From positions 1-64,000 of the forward strand of contig NZ_JAHBBH010000016.1 of the NCBI RefSeq assembly GCF_019331735.1: a stretch of DNA of 64,000 nt, written 5' to 3'. A program made the position numbers and the translations under genes. This stretch comes from Bifidobacterium miconis. GTDB lineage: Bacteria > Actinomycetota > Actinomycetes > Actinomycetales > Bifidobacteriaceae. This document shows positions 1 through 8,512 of the stretch, one piece after another; positions within the stretch are counted from its first letter, which is position 1, and every line of letters begins with the position of its first letter. The notes beneath the pieces were generated by a model. That model was given only the letters and a program-made list of their open reading frames with translations, searched no databases and had not been told where the DNA came from.

Positions 1-64
1 TCCGCAAGGGTTCCCGACCCCTTGTGCTATCCGGACCGAGGCCGGAGGACCAAGATTGGTCGGG

Positions 65-259
65 CGGTTTCACGATCGAGAGGCTGATTTTCCCCTGTGA
101 CGAGGTCGGTTTTACGATCGAGAGGCTATCATTCCGCGTCAAACACCGGTTCTGCCCTGATATATACCCCCTAAATGGTGTTTATTGAGGAAGAACAGCC
201 TCTCGATCGTCGAACTGATCTCGATGGATCGTGAAATCAGCCTCTCGATCGTCGAACTG
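65..259. repeat. Intergenic dyad element: two direct plus two inverted 21-bp repeats
   Basis: Four copies of a unit with core ACGATCGAGAGGCT lie at 65-85 and 107-127 (plus) and 197-217 and 239-259 (inverted). Start-to-start spacing is 42 bp on both sides, so each 21-bp unit is followed by a 21-bp gap; the centre is 69 bp. Inside the centre a further inverted pair (AAACACC at 141-147, GGTGTTT at 177-183) could close the structure. The two inverted units are identical to each other. The element sits directly upstream of truA. I do not recognise it as a named family. Its geometry is repeated with a different sequence at 13785-13978. Confidence 0.8.
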
Positions 260-315
260 CCGGCAGGCGCACCTGCGGATGGCTTCGTGCCAGGATATTC
301 CCGCAGCTGATTCGC

Positions 316-321
316 TATGAT
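316..321 (+). promoter_or_regulatory. Possible -10 box for leaderless truA
   Basis: TATGAT ends 8 nt before the truA start codon, and no ribosome site is visible. In actinobacteria this spacing is typical of leaderless transcripts. No convincing -35 box is present. The same spacing occurs before the nuclease-like gene at 35529. Inference only. Confidence 0.35.
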
Positions 322-329
322 GGTGCCCC

Positions 330-1265
330 ATGACGGAAACCATGAGACTGCGGATTGACCTGGCCTACGACGGCGGCGGATTTTACGGGTGGGCGAAGCA
401 GCCCGCGCTGCGCACCGTGCAGGGGGAGATCGAAGCCGCGCTGCACAGGATCCTGCGCGTGCCGGACGATCCGTCCTCGCCCGAGGCGCAGGCCGAGCCG
501 CTGCGGCTGGTCGTCGCAGGCCGCACCGACACCGGCGTCCACGCCAGTCATCAGGTCTGCCACGTCGACGTGTCGCCGGAGACGCTCGCCCGCGCGGTCG
601 GGCACATGGACGTGACGCCGACCGTCGCGCTCATGCGACGACTGCAGCGACTGCTGCCCGCGGACATCGCCGTCCGCTCGGTCGCGCCCGCGCCGGACGG
701 TTTCGACGCGCGTTTTTCCGCGCTGGAACGCACGTACGTGTACCGCATCGCCGACCGGGGGAGCGAAGTCGATCCGCGTACGCGCGGGTTCGTGCTGCAC
801 ATCGACGACGATCTTGACCTCGACGCGATGAACGCGGCCGCCGCGATGACGATCGGATTGCATGATTTCGGCTCGTTCGCCACGCCGAACCCGGGCGGCA
901 CGACGATCCGCGAGGTCAAAACCGCGTACTGGCGTCGCGTGCCGGCACGTCCGCTGGTCGACGAGGCCGACGCGATGGGGGAGCGGTACCGCACGCCGGC
1001 CGTCGAGTCCGGACTGCTGTGCTTCACGATTGTGGCCGACGCGTTCGCGCGCAACATGGTCCGATCACTGGTCGGCGGCTGCGTGCAGGTCGGTTGCGGC
1101 AAACGTTCGCTCGACTGGTTCGCCGGCAAAATGGCGACGCCCTTACGCGAAGGATCCACCGGACCGATCGCCCCGCAGGGACTCACGCTCGAACGCATCG
1201 CGTATCCGGCCGACGATCAGCTCGCCGCACGGGCCGAGGCGATCCGCGCCAAGCGCACGCTGTAG
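330..1265 (+). CDS. truA: tRNA pseudouridine(38-40) synthase TruA
   Basis: Converts uridine to pseudouridine at positions 38-40 of the tRNA anticodon stem-loop. The catalytic aspartate is Asp67 in the family motif GRTDTGVHA (residues 64-72); the N-terminal R-x-DLAYDGGGFYGWAKQP and the later RNMVRSLVGG segment are typical of TruA. At 311 aa it is somewhat longer than the usual 250-270 aa, with short insertions around residues 47-57 and 185-215. In actinobacteria truA often follows rplQ; that gene would lie outside the window to the left. A -10-like box 8 nt upstream suggests a leaderless transcript. An alternative start is Met5. Confidence 0.95.
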   Translation: MTETMRLRIDLAYDGGGFYGWAKQPALRTVQGEIEAALHRILRVPDDPSSPEAQAEPLRLVVAGRTDTGVHASHQVCHVDVSPETLARAVGHMDVTPTVALMRRLQRLLPADIAVRSVAPAPDGFDARFSALERTYVYRIADRGSEVDPRTRGFVLHIDDDLDLDAMNAAAAMTIGLHDFGSFATPNPGGTTIREVKTAYWRRVPARPLVDEADAMGERYRTPAVESGLLCFTIVADAFARNMVRSLVGGCVQVGCGKRSLDWFAGKMATPLREGSTGPIAPQGLTLERIAYPADDQLAARAEAIRAKRTL

Positions 1266-1629
1266 TTCAGACCGCCCCCGCCCCCAACCAAACTCGGCCG
1301 AGCTCAGGCCAATGCGGCCAACACACTGACGTGACTGGTGCGAGCGCCGCGCCGGCCGTCGTCCGTGTGCGGACGCGTCGTCTAACACTCCCGTAACACA
1401 GTCGCGCACGGACGGTAACCGCGCGCGACTAGCGTAACCGGTAATCATGGCTCCGGCCGGGGCGCGAGCGTGCGCCGAAATCGCATGTATCGCGAGCGTC
1501 GTACGCAACGCACGCATCGCATGCAACGCACACGACGCGCTCCGGAACGAGCCGCAACGATGCACGGTCACGGGCGCGGCATGCGCGATGCCGGGCTGTG
1601 CGGCAACGACACGAGACGAGGAGTGCGAC
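1266..1629. other. Gap with no supported gene
   Basis: A 364-bp stretch between truA and the ATP-grasp gene. The reading frame of the downstream gene stays open back to 1447, but the extension is rich in Arg/Ala/Cys, reads like GC-biased noise and lacks a ribosome site. The DNA holds short repeats of the type CGTAAC and ACGCA. No hairpin terminator or clear promoter was seen. Confidence 0.5.
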
Positions 1630-3822
1630 ATGGTCGAATCGGCGTTACAACTGGCGGGCGAACTGGTCAACCGGCGCGAGGCGATCAACCGCGAGCTGAG
1701 CCGCAACGGCGTGCGGTTCGGCGTGTACAAGAACGGCGAATACCACGACCGACTGTTCCCGTACGACCCGATCCCGCGCATCATCGCATCCGACGAATTC
1801 GACCAACTCGAAGCCGGCCTGAAGCAGCGCGTCAACGCGCTCAACGCGTACCTCAAGGACATCTACTCCGACAAGCGCATCATCCACGACGGCATCATCC
1901 CCGAGGAATACGTGTACACGTCGGCCGGCTACTTCCCGCAGGTCAACGGCGTGACCCCTCCCGGCGGCATCTTCGCGCACATCGCCGGCGAGGATCTCGT
2001 GCAGGGCGAGGACGGCCGCTGGTGGGTACTCGAGGACAACCTGCGCATCCCGTCCGGCGCGAGCTACCCGCTGTTCGCGCGCGACATCGAGCGCCGCACC
2101 AATCCGAAGCTGTTCCGCGAGGTGCACGTGCGCGATAACCGCGACTACCCGCGCCTGCTGCGCAAGGCGATGGACTTCGTCTCCACCGAGGGCATCGCCG
2201 TGGTGCTCACGCCCGGCCGCTACAACTCCGCGTTCTTCGAGCACGCGTACCTGGCCGAGAAGACCGGCGCGGCGCTCGCGTTCCCCGAGGACCTCGAAGT
2301 CGTCGACAACAAGCTGTACTTCCTCGACTACGCCGGCCGCAAGCACCGCGTCGGTGCCGTGTACCGCCGCCTGTCGGACGAATACCTCGACCCGTTCGCG
2401 TTCAACCCGGACTCGGTGATCGGCGTGCCCGGCCTGCTGTCCGCATACCGTTCCGGTAACGTCGCGATCATCAACGCGCCCGGCAACGGCGCGGCCGACG
2501 ACAAGGCGATCTACTATTTCGTGCCGCAGATGATCAAGTACTATCTGGGCGAGGAACCGATCCTGCACAACGCGCCGACGTACATGCCGATGTTCGACGC
2601 CGACCGCAAGACGGTGCTCGACCGCATCGGCGAACTCGTCATCAAGGACGTGGCCGAGGCCGGCGGCTACGGCGTCGTGTTCGGCTCGTCGCTCGACCAC
2701 GCCGCGCGCGAGGAGCTGGCCGACCGCATCAAGGCCGAACCGCGCCGGTTCATCGCGCAGGAGGTCATCCAGTTCCGCGACATCGACGTGATCGACCCGA
2801 AGACCGGCGAGGCGAGCCCGCGCAAGGCCGACCTGCGCGCGTTCGTCGTGACCGGGCAGAACACGCACGTCTGGTATTCCGGCCTGACCCGCTACTCGTC
2901 GGTGCCCGGCCAGATGATCGTCAACTCGTCGCAGGGCGGCGGTTTCAAGGACACGTGGGTGCTCGCGCCGGAGCACGGCACCGAATCACACGAGCGCGCG
3001 CAGCAGCGCAGCGAATCGGTCGCCTCCGTGAACCTGATCCCGCATTCGCGCAAGCACACGCTCTCGCTCGTCACCGCGTCCAAGGCCGACAACCTGTACT
3101 GGCTCGGCCGCTACACCGAGCGTGCGTTCACCACGCTCGTCCAGTTCTTCCCGTTCTACGACCGCGTGATGGACACCGACGTGGACGCGTTCCGCCCGTT
3201 CGCCCGCGCACTCGACCTGCCCGAGGACTTCGAGGACTTCGACGGCTTCATCCACTCGTTCCTGTACGACGGCTCGAACCCGGACTCCGTGCGCAGCGCG
3301 ATCGTCGCCGCGTTCAACAACGCGGTCGTGCTGCGCCCCGAACTCACGTCGCGGCTGCTGCAGTACATCGAACTCGCCGTCACGAACATCACCGAGGCCG
3401 CGGAGCGCTCCGACAGCGCCGAGGACATCTACTCGCAGCGCGACATCGCCGACGACATGCTCGCGTTCTGGGGCGGTGTCGAGAACTCGACCGTCGACAT
3501 CACGCTCAAGGCGTTCATCTTCATCGGCAAGTACCTCGAACGCATCGACCTGTACACGCGCTTCCACCTGTCGCCCGACGAACTCGACGCGCCGCTGGCC
3601 AAGCTGGAGACGTACTCCAAGGCGCTCGACGGCATGCCGCTGCCGCAGTGCTTCGGCTCGGGCATCAGCTGGCTGCTCGGACAGCTGCCCGACCGCGGAT
3701 ACCCGGAGCTCACCGCGCGTCTGCAGGCGTTCCTCGACGACTTCAACACGCGCGCCGCGTCCGGCGAGCTCAAGGACACGAACGCGCTCAGCTCGATGAA
3801 CATGGACGCGAAGCGGCCGTGA
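1630..3822 (+). CDS. Circularly permuted ATP-grasp / alpha-E fusion protein
   Basis: A 730-aa fusion. Residues 1 to about 450 match the circularly permuted type 2 ATP-grasp domain (old DUF404/DUF407), and from about residue 475 the alpha-E helical domain (old DUF403) begins with ASKADNLYWLGRYTERA. In many bacteria these are two adjacent genes, usually followed by a transglutaminase-like gene, as here. The family is predicted to form amide bonds on peptides or proteins; its substrate is not established. The start at 1630 is preferred over the upstream in-frame ATG at 1447 because GACGAGGAG precedes it at a good distance. Likely cytoplasmic: no signal peptide or membrane segment. Confidence 0.9.
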   Translation: MVESALQLAGELVNRREAINRELSRNGVRFGVYKNGEYHDRLFPYDPIPRIIASDEFDQLEAGLKQRVNALNAYLKDIYSDKRIIHDGIIPEEYVYTSAGYFPQVNGVTPPGGIFAHIAGEDLVQGEDGRWWVLEDNLRIPSGASYPLFARDIERRTNPKLFREVHVRDNRDYPRLLRKAMDFVSTEGIAVVLTPGRYNSAFFEHAYLAEKTGAALAFPEDLEVVDNKLYFLDYAGRKHRVGAVYRRLSDEYLDPFAFNPDSVIGVPGLLSAYRSGNVAIINAPGNGAADDKAIYYFVPQMIKYYLGEEPILHNAPTYMPMFDADRKTVLDRIGELVIKDVAEAGGYGVVFGSSLDHAAREELADRIKAEPRRFIAQEVIQFRDIDVIDPKTGEASPRKADLRAFVVTGQNTHVWYSGLTRYSSVPGQMIVNSSQGGGFKDTWVLAPEHGTESHERAQQRSESVASVNLIPHSRKHTLSLVTASKADNLYWLGRYTERAFTTLVQFFPFYDRVMDTDVDAFRPFARALDLPEDFEDFDGFIHSFLYDGSNPDSVRSAIVAAFNNAVVLRPELTSRLLQYIELAVTNITEAAERSDSAEDIYSQRDIADDMLAFWGGVENSTVDITLKAFIFIGKYLERIDLYTRFHLSPDELDAPLAKLETYSKALDGMPLPQCFGSGISWLLGQLPDRGYPELTARLQAFLDDFNTRAASGELKDTNALSSMNMDAKRP

Positions 3823-3830
3823 CGATCGGC

Positions 3831-3906
3831 GCGTGACGCGTGTGCGTGGCGCGCGTGACGTGTGCGACGCGTGACGTGTGCGCGTGACGTGTACGATGCG
3901 TGTGCC
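3831..3906. repeat. Degenerate GCGTGACG tandem repeat
   Basis: GCGTGACG recurs at 3831, 3853, 3869 and 3882, separated by variants of GTGTGC. It lies just after the ATP-grasp stop codon and looks like simple-sequence slippage. No function can be assigned. Confidence 0.6.
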
Positions 3907-4049
3907 GACCGGCCGCCGCTGCGGCGGACACGGCCGGCACGCAGACGCGTCCCGGCACGGACGGGCCGCCTCTGCTAGACTGGAGTGGACTTTTGTGAGC
4001 AGAGGCAAGCCCATTCGTCCGAGGCGTCCATGTGAGGAGTCGTGTATTC

Positions 4050-4850
4050 ATGAAAAAACTGGTGTTCGACTACGAGATGAAGCTGTCGTTCAGCTCGCCG
4101 GTCACCGACCACCGATTCCAGCTCCGCTGCGTGCCGGCCACCGGACCGCGCCAGCAGGTCGTCGACGTGGAAGTCGACATCGAACCGCACGTCGATCTCG
4201 AAACGACGATCGACTCCTTCGACTCCGTGGTGATGACGGGCTTCATTCCCGAGCCGCACACCATGTTCAACTACACGGTCAAGGGCATCGCGTTCGTCGA
4301 CAACGAGCACATCAAGCCGGAGATCTACAAGCCGCTGTACCGGTTCAACTCGGCGCTCACGATTCCCGGCCCGTGCATCGAGAAGATGATCGAGATGTGC
4401 AGGATCCGGCTGTCCGCGCTGCCGATCGACGCGACGCCGATCGACCAGGCGCGCGAGGTGATGGACGAGGTGTTCCACGCGTTCGTGTACACGCCCGCAT
4501 CCACCACGATCCGCACCACGGCCGAGGAGGCGCTCGCCCAGCGCAAGGGCGTGTGCCAGGACTACGCGCATGTGATGCTGTCCGTGTGCCGCCACGTCGG
4601 GCTCACCGCGCGCTACATCGCCGGCCTGCTCGGCGGCGAGGGCGCGACGCACGCGTGGGTCGAGATCTACCATGACGGGCGCTGGATCGGCCTCGATCCG
4701 ACGCACAACCGCATGGTCGACGACAACTACATCACGATCGCGCACGGCCGCGATTACCGCGACTGCATGCTCGACATCGGCATTTTCTCCGGATACAACG
4801 TGGAGCAGCACCAGTGGGTGAACGCGTCGGTGCACGAGCAGCAGCTGTGA
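4050..4850 (+). CDS. Transglutaminase-like cysteine protease-fold protein
   Basis: A 266-aa bacterial transglutaminase-like protein with an N-terminal beta domain (about residues 1-90) and a core carrying the triad Cys169 (KGVCQDYAH), His201 (ATHAWVEI) and Asp216 (IGLDPTHN). These proteins are cysteine hydrolases or amide-bond-exchange enzymes and are the standard partner of the ATP-grasp/alpha-E proteins, here encoded 227 bp upstream on the same strand. The ATG at 4050 follows GAGGAG. A potential hairpin (GCCTCTGCT at 3968-3976, AGCAGAGGC at 3998-4006) lies in the 5' region. The three domains are thought to act in one peptide-modifying pathway; the reaction is unknown. Confidence 0.9.
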   Translation: MKKLVFDYEMKLSFSSPVTDHRFQLRCVPATGPRQQVVDVEVDIEPHVDLETTIDSFDSVVMTGFIPEPHTMFNYTVKGIAFVDNEHIKPEIYKPLYRFNSALTIPGPCIEKMIEMCRIRLSALPIDATPIDQAREVMDEVFHAFVYTPASTTIRTTAEEALAQRKGVCQDYAHVMLSVCRHVGLTARYIAGLLGGEGATHAWVEIYHDGRWIGLDPTHNRMVDDNYITIAHGRDYRDCMLDIGIFSGYNVEQHQWVNASVHEQQL

Positions 4851-4976
4851 CGGCGATGTTGTGACGTCGCGAAGCTGCGATGCCGTGATCGTTGCCGTTA
4901 TTGCGATGCCGTGATGCCGGGCTTGGTGCGGTGCGTGCGCCGCGTCGTGTCCGACACGCCCGGCATGCGATTGCGT

Positions 4977-5004
4977 TTGCATGATCGGTGATTCGCCTTA
5001 TAAT
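4977..5004 (+). promoter_or_regulatory. Promoter of tRNA-Ser(CGA)
   Basis: A perfect TATAAT at 4999-5004 is preceded by TTTGCA (4977-4982) with a 16-nt spacer. It lies 24 nt before the mature tRNA 5' end. Confidence 0.7.
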
Positions 5005-5028
5005 GGACAAGTTGCTTACGCAACGAAT

Positions 5029-5113
5029 GGATAGGTGTCCGAGCGGTCTAAGGAGCACGCCTCGAAAGCGTGTGAGGCTAACCCCTCCGCGAGTTCGAAT
5101 CTCGCCCTATCCG
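5029..5113 (+). tRNA. tRNA-Ser(CGA)
   Basis: An 85-nt class II tRNA with acceptor strands GGATAGG (5029-5035) and CCTATCC (5106-5112), discriminator G, anticodon loop CTCGAAA giving anticodon CGA (reads UCG), a long variable arm and the T-loop GTTCGAATC. The CCA end is not encoded. A terminator follows directly. Confidence 0.97.
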
Positions 5114-5119
5114 CCCGTA

Positions 5120-5153
5120 AGGCCCGGAATCTTCGGATTTCGGGCCTCTTTTC
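5120..5153 (+). terminator. Rho-independent terminator after tRNA-Ser(CGA)
   Basis: AGGCCCG plus GAATC pairs with GATTT plus CGGGCCT around a TTCG tetraloop, followed by CTTTTCTT. The stem has 12 pairs. Confidence 0.9.
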
Positions 5154-5918
5154 TTATGATTCCCCTTTATCTGCCTATGAACATCGGATGTGGGGATTTC
5201 CTGTCATTTATAGCCGTTTTCTGTGGTGTTCATGGTGTGATTATCCCCAAATTTGCGTCTGTTGCTTCACATGTGGGGATGGAACTACCAAGAAGAATTG
5301 CCGGGAAAGTTTCATGGCGGCTGTGTCCCCGCTTTGCCGGGACGACGCCCGTGATCTCACGTCCTTGCCTTCCTTTTGTGGTATGAATATCCCCACATTG
5401 TCTTTTCGCCGGTGGCATGTCCGATCGTTTGAACAGCACTGTGGGGAAAACCGGTCAGATATGTTAGGACGATGCCGGTGTTCTGGCGGCTTCTGCTGAG
5501 AATGCCGGTTGCGAATGATTGCAAGTGGATGAGGGTTTGCAAACGTTGTAGCGACACGCCGTGGTGGAGTGTGCTTGCTAATGGCGGTATTTCAGGGCTG
5601 GCAACGATGCCTTTTCTTGCATTGCTGGTTGGCGAATTGTATTTTTGAATACGTACGCAGTATGCTGAAGATAGCAAGGAGATGCGAGCAGCGGCGCGAG
5701 GGCTGTATGAGACGGGAATAGGCCGATATTCCACAAGAAGAGGTTGTGTTTCCGTTTCTGCAAACGTTGCCATTCGTATGGCCTCGCCATAACACATGGA
5801 GTGTGCCTCGAAGTGGCCGCGCATTCCATCCCGTCAAGCGGTTACGGCCGCCGGGAGGGATACCCGATGGCCGACGAGGGCGATCCATGCGGAGGATCCG
5901 GAGAACGGAGGAGAGACG
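5154..5918. other. AT-richer gap upstream of the pilus operon
   Basis: A 765-bp region without a supported gene and visibly lower in GC than its surroundings. It carries five copies of the word GTGGGGA: plus strand at 5190-5196, 5273-5279 and 5441-5447, and inverted at 5243-5249 and 5390-5396. A plausible promoter is TTGTAT (5637-5642), 18 nt, TATGCT (5661-5666); if used, it gives the pilus operon a leader of about 250 nt. The rest may be regulatory leader or decayed DNA. No poly-G/C tract of the kind that phase-varies pili is present. Confidence 0.45.
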
Positions 5919-5969
5919 ATGCAGCTCGGCAATTCGATGCGCGTGTTCAAGGGGAAAGAATGGCTATGA
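5919..5969 (+). CDS. Short leader ORF coupled to the major pilin
   Basis: A 16-codon ORF (MQLGNSMRVFKGKEWL) starts 3 nt after a strong ribosome site GGAGGAGAG (5907-5915) and stops at TGA 5967-5969. That TGA overlaps the pilin start as ATGA (5966-5969). This arrangement is typical of translational coupling. The pilin has only AAGGGGAAAG upstream, inside the leader. The peptide is unlike known attenuator peptides (no run of one amino acid). It could be a device for efficient initiation rather than a functional peptide. Confidence 0.55.
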   Translation: MQLGNSMRVFKGKEWL

Positions 5970-8386
5970 AGCAGTGGGGGAAGGCCCTTCCGGGAATAAT
6001 GGCCGCGGCGTCCATGCTGTTGTTCGGGCTGGGCGCCCCGCTGGCCGCGAACGCCGACGACGGTGCTGCGACGCCGACGGCGAACGGCGATTACACGATC
6101 ACCATCGAGAACACCACGCCCGGATACACGTACACGGCATATCAGGTGTTCTCCGGCACGCTGAGCAAGTCCGGCGTGCTGTCCGACATCCAATGGGGCA
6201 AGAACATCGCCACGGCGGCGCAAGGTGTTATGAGCGATGACGATCGGGACAATGCCAAGTCCACGATCATCGACGAACTGAAAACGGACTCCGCATTCAA
6301 CGTGAACGGCGTCAACGTGTTCGCGTCATACAATCCGAATAACGCAGCGACCGCTCCCGGCGTGACGACCGCCGCCGAAGTGGCCAAGGTGCTGGGCCTG
6401 AACTTCGCCGAAGTCGGCGGCGGCACGAGCAACAACGGCAATGACGAGAGCTCCGGCAATGGTGCGGGGAAGACCGACGGCAGCGTGACTGACGGTGATA
6501 AGAACACTGCAAACGAAAGCACGACTGGCGACGCGGCGGACGACAAGACGGATACGTCGAATGACAATGCGTCCGGCGATGCCGCGTCCGCGGATGATTC
6601 GAATGCGACTGCGGGCATGACCGGCGATGCTGCGTCCGATAGCGGCGAGAACGGTTCGACTGCTGTCGACGATACGACCGGTGATGCGTCCGCGAAGGAC
6701 GAGACCGGCTCGGCTTCGACCGACGAGAAGACCGACGGCGCCGCGTCCGAAAGCAGCTCTGCGAATGGCTCCGCTGCGAACGGGCTTTCGGCGGCGGCCA
6801 AGGAAGCCGCGGTGCATGAGTTCGCCAAGATCGTCGGGAATCATCTTGACGAGGCAGGTGCGTGGACATCTACGCCAAGTGAGGGCAAGTACACCATTAC
6901 GGTCCCGGCCGGCTACTATCTGATCCGCAACAAGGGCAACGCATCCAGCATCCCCGGCTCCGAAGGTGCTTCCGGCACGGACTACATCCTCAAGGTCGCC
7001 GGCAACGTGAGCGTCAAGCCGAAGGGCACCGTGCCGACCGTGACCAAGAAGGTCAAGGACACCGACGATTCCATCGGTTCGAGCGCCAGCACCGGCTGGC
7101 AGGACTCCGCCGACCACGACTACTACGAGCATGACCACGAGCATGACCACGAGCCGATCAACTACCGCCTCGACGGCACGCTGCCGACCACGTACGACTC
7201 CTACGGCTGGTACAAGTACTCGTTCAGGGACACCATGTCCAAGGGCCTGACGCTGCACTCGGGCAAGCCGGACAAGTCGGATGACCAGACGGCGTCCAAC
7301 GATGCGGCCAGCACGACGGACGATGCCAAGACCGACTCCGGCACGACCGTCACGCCGAAGTACGACGTGCACGTCTACGCGGTCACCGGCACCGCTTACG
7401 GCGACGGCACGCTCACCTGTACCGGCGACACGACCGGCAAGTGCACGGAAATCAAGAACGTGACCGGTGCGACCGCTGATGCGGACAAGGCGACCGGCTA
7501 CGTGGTCGACTATCAGGACTATAAGTCGACCGCTGCAACCGACGGTGCAACCAGTGACAAGACCACGACCGACGAATACGCGGGCGGCCACGTGTTAACG
7601 GTCTCGTTCACCGATCTCAAGCAGATCGTCGACACGAACGGCAGCAAGATCACGCTCGACAAGGACAGCCACGTCATCGTCGAATACACCGTCGAACTCA
7701 ACACGGGCGCGCACATCGGCTACGAGGGCAATCCGAACAAGGTCGACCTGACCTACTCCAACAACCCGACCCAGGGCGGCGAGGGCGACACCGGCACCAC
7801 GCCCGAAGACCAGGTCATCGTGTTCACGTTCCGCATCACCGTCAACAAGACGGACGAGAACAACAAGGCCAAGCCCGGTGCCACATTCGAGCTGTCCAAG
7901 TACGACGCGACCAAGAAGGACTACGTGCCCGTCCAGACGATTGAGTCAGGCGATAAAGACTTCTGCGCGGACGGCGCCACGTTCACCTTCAATGGTCTGG
8001 ACGCCGGCAGGTACCGGCTTGAGGAAACCAACCCGCCGACCAACTACAACAAGTGGGGCGGTCTTGACTTCTGGATCGTCGCCGAGCATGACACCGAGAG
8101 CGACAACCCGAAGCTGACCTCGCTCAACTTCTATAACCTCGGCGAGAACGGACAGGCCGACAAGAGCTCCAAGATCACGAAGTTCTCCGTCGACAGCCGT
8201 ACGGACCCGGATGACAAGGATAAAACCGAGTACGCCGGCACTGCATCCATCACCGTCCAGAATGTTCGCGGCTCGACCCTGCCGAAGTCCGGCGGCATGG
8301 GCACGGCGGCGCTGTACGTCGCGGGCGTGGCATGCGTGATTGCCGCCGTGGCATGGTTCGCCGTCCGCCGCCGCACCAAGCGCTGA
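5966..8386 (+). CDS. Major pilin, sortase-dependent fimbrial subunit (SpaA/FimA type)
   Basis: An 806-aa surface protein with a signal peptide (KALPGIMAAASMLLFGLGAPLAANA), pilin domains, and a sorting signal LPKSGG followed by a hydrophobic segment and RRRTKR. VSVKPKG before the second domain resembles the pilin motif that donates the lysine to the sortase. YRLEETNPPTNYN near residue 690 is the E-box of an isopeptide-forming Cna-B-like domain. Two Asp/Ser/Thr/Ala/Asn-rich inserts (about residues 155-275 and 435-455) and a His/Asp/Glu patch HDHEHDHE are unusual. It is the first large gene of an operon with a minor pilin and sortase C. Start chosen at the ATGA overlap; 5960 is an alternative. 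Confidence 0.9.
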   Translation: MKQWGKALPGIMAAASMLLFGLGAPLAANADDGAATPTANGDYTITIENTTPGYTYTAYQVFSGTLSKSGVLSDIQWGKNIATAAQGVMSDDDRDNAKSTIIDELKTDSAFNVNGVNVFASYNPNNAATAPGVTTAAEVAKVLGLNFAEVGGGTSNNGNDESSGNGAGKTDGSVTDGDKNTANESTTGDAADDKTDTSNDNASGDAASADDSNATAGMTGDAASDSGENGSTAVDDTTGDASAKDETGSASTDEKTDGAASESSSANGSAANGLSAAAKEAAVHEFAKIVGNHLDEAGAWTSTPSEGKYTITVPAGYYLIRNKGNASSIPGSEGASGTDYILKVAGNVSVKPKGTVPTVTKKVKDTDDSIGSSASTGWQDSADHDYYEHDHEHDHEPINYRLDGTLPTTYDSYGWYKYSFRDTMSKGLTLHSGKPDKSDDQTASNDAASTTDDAKTDSGTTVTPKYDVHVYAVTGTAYGDGTLTCTGDTTGKCTEIKNVTGATADADKATGYVVDYQDYKSTAATDGATSDKTTTDEYAGGHVLTVSFTDLKQIVDTNGSKITLDKDSHVIVEYTVELNTGAHIGYEGNPNKVDLTYSNNPTQGGEGDTGTTPEDQVIVFTFRITVNKTDENNKAKPGATFELSKYDATKKDYVPVQTIESGDKDFCADGATFTFNGLDAGRYRLEETNPPTNYNKWGGLDFWIVAEHDTESDNPKLTSLNFYNLGENGQADKSSKITKFSVDSRTDPDDKDKTEYAGTASITVQNVRGSTLPKSGGMGTAALYVAGVACVIAAVAWFAVRRRTKR

Positions 8387-8512
8387 ATCACGGAAACGGA
8401 CAGGCGCATGATGACGGATCAACGATTCGTAGAGAGCCGAAACCGGAACGCCGCCCGCGGCGACGGCCGACCGGACCGGTCGCCGCTGACGGTCACGCAC
8501 TATCAAGGAGGC

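Noticed and set aside
1-30. Terminator of an upstream ribosomal gene
   Set aside because: CAAGGG (5-10) and CCCTTG (19-24) can pair, but the stem is short, the window begins there, and no T-run follows. Not enough to call.
1447-1629. N-terminal extension of the ATP-grasp protein
   Set aside because: Open but Arg/Cys/Ala-rich, without a ribosome site; the family N-terminus fits the start at 1630.
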